Positions 12,918-16,358 of a stretch of 16,358 nt of DNA are shown here, piece after piece. Source of the DNA: Anaerolineae bacterium (GTDB lineage: Bacteria; Chloroflexota; Anaerolineae; Aggregatilineales; Phototrophicaceae); the NCBI GenBank assembly GCA_020848855.1, contig JADLHH010000313.1, forward strand, positions 1 to 16,358, given 5' to 3'. The notes beneath the pieces are model-generated. The model was not told the DNA's origin, did no database searches, and was given only the letters and a program-made list of their open reading frames with translations. The number at the start of each line of letters is the position of its first letter. Position 1 is the first letter of the stretch. The translations under genes and the position numbers were made by a program.

Positions 12918-14372
12918 GTGCGACGCTTCCTTGTGATTCTGTTTGCCTGCCTGATAGTCGAGATGAACGTGACCGCACAATCGGACATCACCTTACCGCA
13001 GTATCAGGGCTATATCTCGGTTGCGCCGGGTGGTCGCTATTTTGTCGATGAACAGGGGCAGGGCTTTCTGGTCATCGGCGAAAACGATGGCGTACCCTGG
13101 GCTGGTCTCGGCACGCTGCTCAACCGCGTTTCGCCGGACGCGACCGAAGCCTACGTCCGCGACCTGCGCGAACACGGTATCACCGTTAGCCGCATCATGA
13201 TCGAGTATTCGGAGCAGCCGCACACCTATCTGGAGAACCCGGTCGGCACGTTCTCCGAGCCGGTGGTGCAGTTCTGGGATGATTTCATCGCGCTCGCCGA
13301 AGAACACGGTCTCTACCTGCTGCTGACGCCTTACGACACCTTCTGGCAGGCGAAGAACTGGGGGCGCTACCCGTATAACGCGGCGCTGGGCGGTCCGTGC
13401 GAAACCATGCGTGACTGGCTGACCGACGCCGACTGCATCGCCGCGCAGAAGAACCGCTGGCGCTTCATCATCGAGCGCTGGGGCGGGTCGCCGAACATCT
13501 TCGCGTGGGACATCATGAACGAGGTCGATATCTGGTGGAATGCGTCGCCATCGGAAATTGACGCTTACGTGACCGATATGGCGGCATACATCCGGCAGCT
13601 TGAAACCGAAAAGTGGGGGCGCACGCACCTGATTTCGGTGTCGAGCGCCGCGCCCGTGCCGAGCGGGGCGCTGGCGAACGTGATTTACCGCAGCCCGGCG
13701 CTCGACTTCGCCAACACGCACCTCTACATCGGCAACGATATCAAAAACCCCGCCGACCCGATCGGTGCGGGTTCGATGATGGCGGGCGGGGTGGTGCGGT
13801 CGCTAGCGGAAATCCGCGATGGACGCCCGTACTTCGACAGCGAAAGCGGTCCGATTGACGACTGGATCGAAAACCCGCGCTTCGATCAGGAATATCACCA
13901 CAACATGAGCTGGGGGCATCTGGCGGCGGGCGGAGCCGGGTCGGGGATGCGCTGGCCCTATACGAACCCCCACTGGATTCTGCCGGAGCTGCGTGATAAT
14001 CTGCTGGGCTTGGCGCGTTTTGCTTCGACCATCGACTGGGCGCACTTTGACAGCCGCAGCATCATCATGGATATCCAGGTCAGCCAGCCGAATATCCTCA
14101 AGGCGGGCAGTTCCGATGGTCAGACGGCGATCATCTGGCTGCTCCTTGATACGCGCCATGACCAGACGGTATCATTCGAAGCCATCAGCGTGACGATAAC
14201 CGATGTGCTGGCAGACGGCACGTATCGGATCGAGTTCTGGGAAACCTACCAGGGCAATATCCTCACGACTGCCGAAGGGCGGGCGCAGGATGGCGCGCTG
14301 ACCTTCGCGCTGCCGCATTTTGATCAGGCATTGAAAGATATCGCCGTTCTTATCCGCCCGCAGGAAGGATAA
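12918..14372 (+). CDS. Secreted glycoside hydrolase, GH5-like (clan GH-A)
   Basis: A 484-residue enzyme from a GTG at 12918. This start gives a short Sec signal peptide (MRRFLVILFACLIVEMNVTA, then QSD) and sits 5 bases after the permease stop with AAGGGA at 12904-12909. An upstream in-frame start at 12798 would read out-of-frame permease sequence and lose the signal. The mature protein reads as a TIM barrel: IGENDGVPW (53-61), W197-D-I-M-N201-E202-V-D with the likely acid/base E202, THLY (267-270), and Y305-F-D-S-E309-S-G with the likely nucleophile E309. The NE pair after beta-strand 4 and E after strand 7 define clan A. A beta-sandwich-like tail follows (about 390-484). Secretion with an importer implies release of oligosaccharides outside the cell. 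The family within the clan is unsure; mannanase- or cellulase-type GH5 is only the nearest guess. Confidence 0.8.
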   Translation: MRRFLVILFACLIVEMNVTAQSDITLPQYQGYISVAPGGRYFVDEQGQGFLVIGENDGVPWAGLGTLLNRVSPDATEAYVRDLREHGITVSRIMIEYSEQPHTYLENPVGTFSEPVVQFWDDFIALAEEHGLYLLLTPYDTFWQAKNWGRYPYNAALGGPCETMRDWLTDADCIAAQKNRWRFIIERWGGSPNIFAWDIMNEVDIWWNASPSEIDAYVTDMAAYIRQLETEKWGRTHLISVSSAAPVPSGALANVIYRSPALDFANTHLYIGNDIKNPADPIGAGSMMAGGVVRSLAEIRDGRPYFDSESGPIDDWIENPRFDQEYHHNMSWGHLAAGGAGSGMRWPYTNPHWILPELRDNLLGLARFASTIDWAHFDSRSIIMDIQVSQPNILKAGSSDGQTAIIWLLLDTRHDQTVSFEAISVTITDVLADGTYRIEFWETYQGNILTTAEGRAQDGALTFALPHFDQALKDIAVLIRPQEG

Positions 14373-14378
14373 CCTTGT

Positions 14379-16121
14379 ATGTCGATGCCCCGCCCGGAAT
14401 ACCCTCGTCCGCAGTTCGTGCGGCAGCGATGGCTGAATCTCAACGGCACGTGGCGCTTTGATTTTGACGATGCCGACGCCGGGCTGAGCGCGCGCTGGCA
14501 CGAGACCGCGCCGCTTCAGCGCGCGATCACCGTGCCGTTTTCCTTCCAGTCGAAAGCCGGCGGGATTGGCACCAACGACTTCCATGATGTCGTCTGGTAT
14601 CAGCGCGACTTCGAAATTCCCGCCGACTGGCGCGGCAGCAGCATCCTGCTGCACTTCGGCGCGGTCGATTACCGCGCGTGGGTGTGGGTGAACGGCAGCT
14701 TCGCAGTTTACCACGAGGGGGGGCACACCCCGTTTGAGGTCGATATCACGCCCTTCCTGCGTGACGCGGCGAACACATTGGTTGTGCGCGTCGAGGATAT
14801 TTCCACCGACCGCCACCAGCCGCGCGGCAAGCAGTACTGGGAAGCGCACTCGGCATCGATCTTCTACACCCGCACGACCGGCATCTGGCAGACGGTGTGG
14901 CTGGAGCCGGTGGGGCAGGTCTATCTCGCCGGTCTGCGGCTGACGCCCGACGTGGATCGCGCCGCGCTGCAGGCGGAATTCGTGCTGGCGGGGAGCCAGA
15001 CGGCTGGCGTCGAAGTCGAGACCGAAATTACCTACGCGGGCAGCCCGGTCGCCAGCGGCGCGGTTTCGCCGGACGACGCGCACGGCTCGCTGTCGGTCAG
15101 CATCGGCGGCGACCTGCACCTGTGGAGTCCCGAAGACCCGGCTTTGTACGACCTCACCGTCCGCGTGAAGCGCGATGGACGGACCCTCGACGAAGTGACC
15201 AGCTACTTCGGGATGCGCAAGATCGGCATCGAGAATGGGCAGGTTCGGCTTAACAATCAGCCGTATGTCATGAAGCTGGTGCTGGATCAGGGCTATCATC
15301 CCGACGGCGTGCTGACGTTCCCGACCGACGAGGACTTCAAGCGCGATATCGAGCTGACGAAGGCGATGGGCTTCAACGGCGCGCGCAAGCACCAGAAAGT
15401 CGAAGACCCACGCTATCTGTACTGGGCGGACAAGCTGGGGCTGCTGGTGTGGGGCGAAATGGCGAACACCTTCGCCTTTTCGACAACCGCACTCCAGCGC
15501 ATCACGGCGGAATGGCAGGCGGCAGTTCTGCGCGACTACAATCACCCCTGCATCGTCGCCTGGGTTCCCATGAATGAAAGCTGGGGCGTCCCCAATCTCA
15601 AAAGCGACCCGCACCAGCGCGCGCATCTGCTGGCGCTTTACCAGTTGACGCGCTCGCTGGACACCACCCGGCTGATCGTCTCCAACGATGGCTGGGAACA
15701 TGCCCAGACCGATTTGCTCACTATCCACGATTACGAAAGCAATGGCGAAGTGCTCAGCGAGCGCTATCGCACGCTCGACAACATTCTGGCGGCGACTCCC
15801 GCCAAGCGCGACCTGTATACCACCGGCTATTCGCATCAGGGACAGCCGATTCTGCTGACCGAGTACGGCGGCGTCGCCTTCCGCAAGAGCGATACCGTCG
15901 GCTGGGGCTATTCCACCGCCGGCGACGAAGCCGAGTTTGTCCAGCGCCTGCGCGAAATCGTCGAGGCGGTCATGGCGTCGCCGGTGCTGCAGGGTTACTG
16001 CTACACCCAGCTCACCGACGTGGAGCAGGAGATCAACGGGCTGTTGACTTATGACCGTCAGCCCAAGACCGACCTGAGCACGATTGCCGCCATCAACAAC
16101 GCCGAGAAACTGCACAGCTAA
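14379..16121 (+). CDS. Glycoside hydrolase family 2 protein (beta-galactosidase/glucuronidase type)
   Basis: A 580-residue GH2 enzyme with the usual three-part build. A jelly-roll sugar-binding domain (about 10-178) includes VWYQRDFEIPADWRGSSILL, FGAVDYRAWVWVNG and the end YTRTTGIWQTVWLEP. An Ig-like domain (about 180-280) ends with SYFGMRKI. A TIM barrel (285-580) has NHPCIVAWVPMNESWG, with the likely acid/base E400, and ILLTEYGGVAF, with the likely nucleophile E495. There is no signal peptide, so it should work in the cytoplasm on imported oligosaccharides. The ATG at 14379 is 6 bases after the previous stop, with GGAAGGAT as ribosome site; ATG 14385 is a less likely alternative. The closing QGYCYTQLTDVEQEINGLLT is common in GH2 relatives. 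Known activities in the family include beta-galactosidase, beta-glucuronidase, beta-mannosidase and arabinosidase; which applies cannot be told here. Confidence 0.9.
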   Translation: MSMPRPEYPRPQFVRQRWLNLNGTWRFDFDDADAGLSARWHETAPLQRAITVPFSFQSKAGGIGTNDFHDVVWYQRDFEIPADWRGSSILLHFGAVDYRAWVWVNGSFAVYHEGGHTPFEVDITPFLRDAANTLVVRVEDISTDRHQPRGKQYWEAHSASIFYTRTTGIWQTVWLEPVGQVYLAGLRLTPDVDRAALQAEFVLAGSQTAGVEVETEITYAGSPVASGAVSPDDAHGSLSVSIGGDLHLWSPEDPALYDLTVRVKRDGRTLDEVTSYFGMRKIGIENGQVRLNNQPYVMKLVLDQGYHPDGVLTFPTDEDFKRDIELTKAMGFNGARKHQKVEDPRYLYWADKLGLLVWGEMANTFAFSTTALQRITAEWQAAVLRDYNHPCIVAWVPMNESWGVPNLKSDPHQRAHLLALYQLTRSLDTTRLIVSNDGWEHAQTDLLTIHDYESNGEVLSERYRTLDNILAATPAKRDLYTTGYSHQGQPILLTEYGGVAFRKSDTVGWGYSTAGDEAEFVQRLREIVEAVMASPVLQGYCYTQLTDVEQEINGLLTYDRQPKTDLSTIAAINNAEKLHS

Positions 16122-16140
16122 GTACGCCAGCCTTCCAACG

Positions 16141-16181
16141 AAAAAAGCGCTTCTGGGTTGTGGTCACCGGAAGCGCTTTTT
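16141..16181. terminator. Bidirectional intrinsic terminator between convergent genes
   Basis: AAAAAGCGCTTC (16142-16153) pairs with GAAGCGCTTTTT (16170-16181), and TGG/CCG can add up to three more pairs inside. The T run serves the plus-strand operon ending at 16121, and the A run gives a T run for the minus-strand gene ending at 16205. It is placed 19 bases after the GH2 stop. Confidence 0.93.
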
Positions 16182-16204
16182 GTGTCGTGCTGGATGATTG
16201 TCGG

Positions 16205-16358
16205 TCAGGTCACCGGCAGCCGCAGCGCCGTCAGCGAATGTGGCTCGAACGTCCAGTGAAGCGTCGCCCCGCCGGATTCGAACGACGACGTGCGGGTCGT
16301 CACCTGCGGCGGTTCGCCGTACAGATTCACTGCTTTGATATCCGCGCCGTTGACCACC
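16205..16358 (-). CDS. Probable GH51 alpha-L-arabinofuranosidase (C-terminal part)
   Basis: Read on the minus strand from the window edge, the frame gives 50 residues before a TGA at 16207-16205. They begin VVNGADIKAVNLYGEPPQVT and end EPHSLTALRLPVT. The opening (ADIKAVNLY followed by a short strand) and the ending PHSLTALRL closely resemble the C-terminal beta-sandwich of GH51 arabinofuranosidases, where PPHSVTVLRL-like endings are usual. The catalytic part lies outside the window, so the call rests on a short tail; another glycosidase with the same type of tail domain is possible. It is convergent with the GH2 gene, with the bidirectional terminator in the 83-base gap, and it supports an arabinose-containing hemicellulose as the locus substrate. 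Confidence 0.6.
   Translation of the reverse strand, partial: VVNGADIKAVNLYGEPPQVTTRTSSFESGGATLHWTFEPHSLTALRLPVT

Noticed and set aside
14172..16115. A 647-codon open frame on the minus strand opposite the GH2 gene
   Set aside because: It is antisense to a gene with complete GH2 motifs and catalytic residues. Its translation is rich in Arg, Val, Asp and His with no recognisable domain, as expected for GC-rich antisense frames.
1..16358. CRISPR arrays, tRNA or rRNA genes, insertion sequences, attachment sites
   Set aside because: No regularly spaced repeats, no tRNA-like cloverleaf, no transposase-like reading frame and no terminal repeats were found on reading both strands.

Overview
The window is a GC-rich stretch (roughly 60 percent by eye) with tightly packed plus-strand genes. 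Several genes use GTG starts, and there are two complete ABC-importer clusters whose binding proteins carry Sec-type signal peptides without a lipobox. The gene types (M81 peptidase beside beta-lactamase-fold hydrolases, a DppABC set, and an ArsR-like regulator leading a sugar ABC/glycosidase operon) fit a Chloroflexota bacterium, perhaps of the Anaerolineae type. This is an inference from style and gene content; no rRNA or marker gene is present to prove it.

Region 1 (1-7925) looks like a peptide-handling module. It starts with the C-terminal part of a GNAT N-acyltransferase of the COG3375 type. A beta-lactamase-family serine hydrolase overlaps that gene's stop codon. Then come an MlrC-like M81 metallopeptidase, a second serine hydrolase with a class A beta-lactamase fold, and a family 5 peptide-binding protein with its two DppB/DppC permeases. 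No ATPase gene is present. The combination resembles, but is not the same as, the mlrB/mlrC/transporter set of microcystin degraders. I infer a role in salvaging peptides that contain D- or otherwise unusual residues.

Region 2 (7926-8225) is an AT-rich regulatory island of 300 bases. It holds a near-perfect sigma-70 promoter (TTGACA, 16 nt, TATAAT), a perfect palindrome at the expected transcription start, and a second degenerate copy of that palindrome just before the next start codon.

Region 3 (8226-16121) is a carbohydrate operon led by its probable regulator. The order is an ArsR-type winged-helix protein with a large C-terminal domain, a family 1 sugar-binding protein, two MalF/MalG-type permeases (the first with an unusual extracytoplasmic insertion), a secreted clan A glycoside hydrolase and a cytoplasmic GH2 enzyme. 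The simplest reading is that the secreted enzyme releases oligosaccharides, the ABC importer takes them up, the GH2 enzyme finishes hydrolysis inside, and the regulator controls the set from its own promoter. A bidirectional terminator then separates this operon from a convergent minus-strand gene (16205 onward) whose visible C-terminus looks like a GH51 alpha-L-arabinofuranosidase. That suggests a hemicellulose substrate.

Between the binding-protein gene and the first permease gene, both ABC operons carry a strong stem-loop with the same outer sequence (GCGTGCAGG ... CCTGCACA). Both binding-protein genes are also preceded by small candidate leader ORFs. These intercistronic elements, the promoter/operator pair and the regulator's C-terminal domain are the parts most worth a second look.
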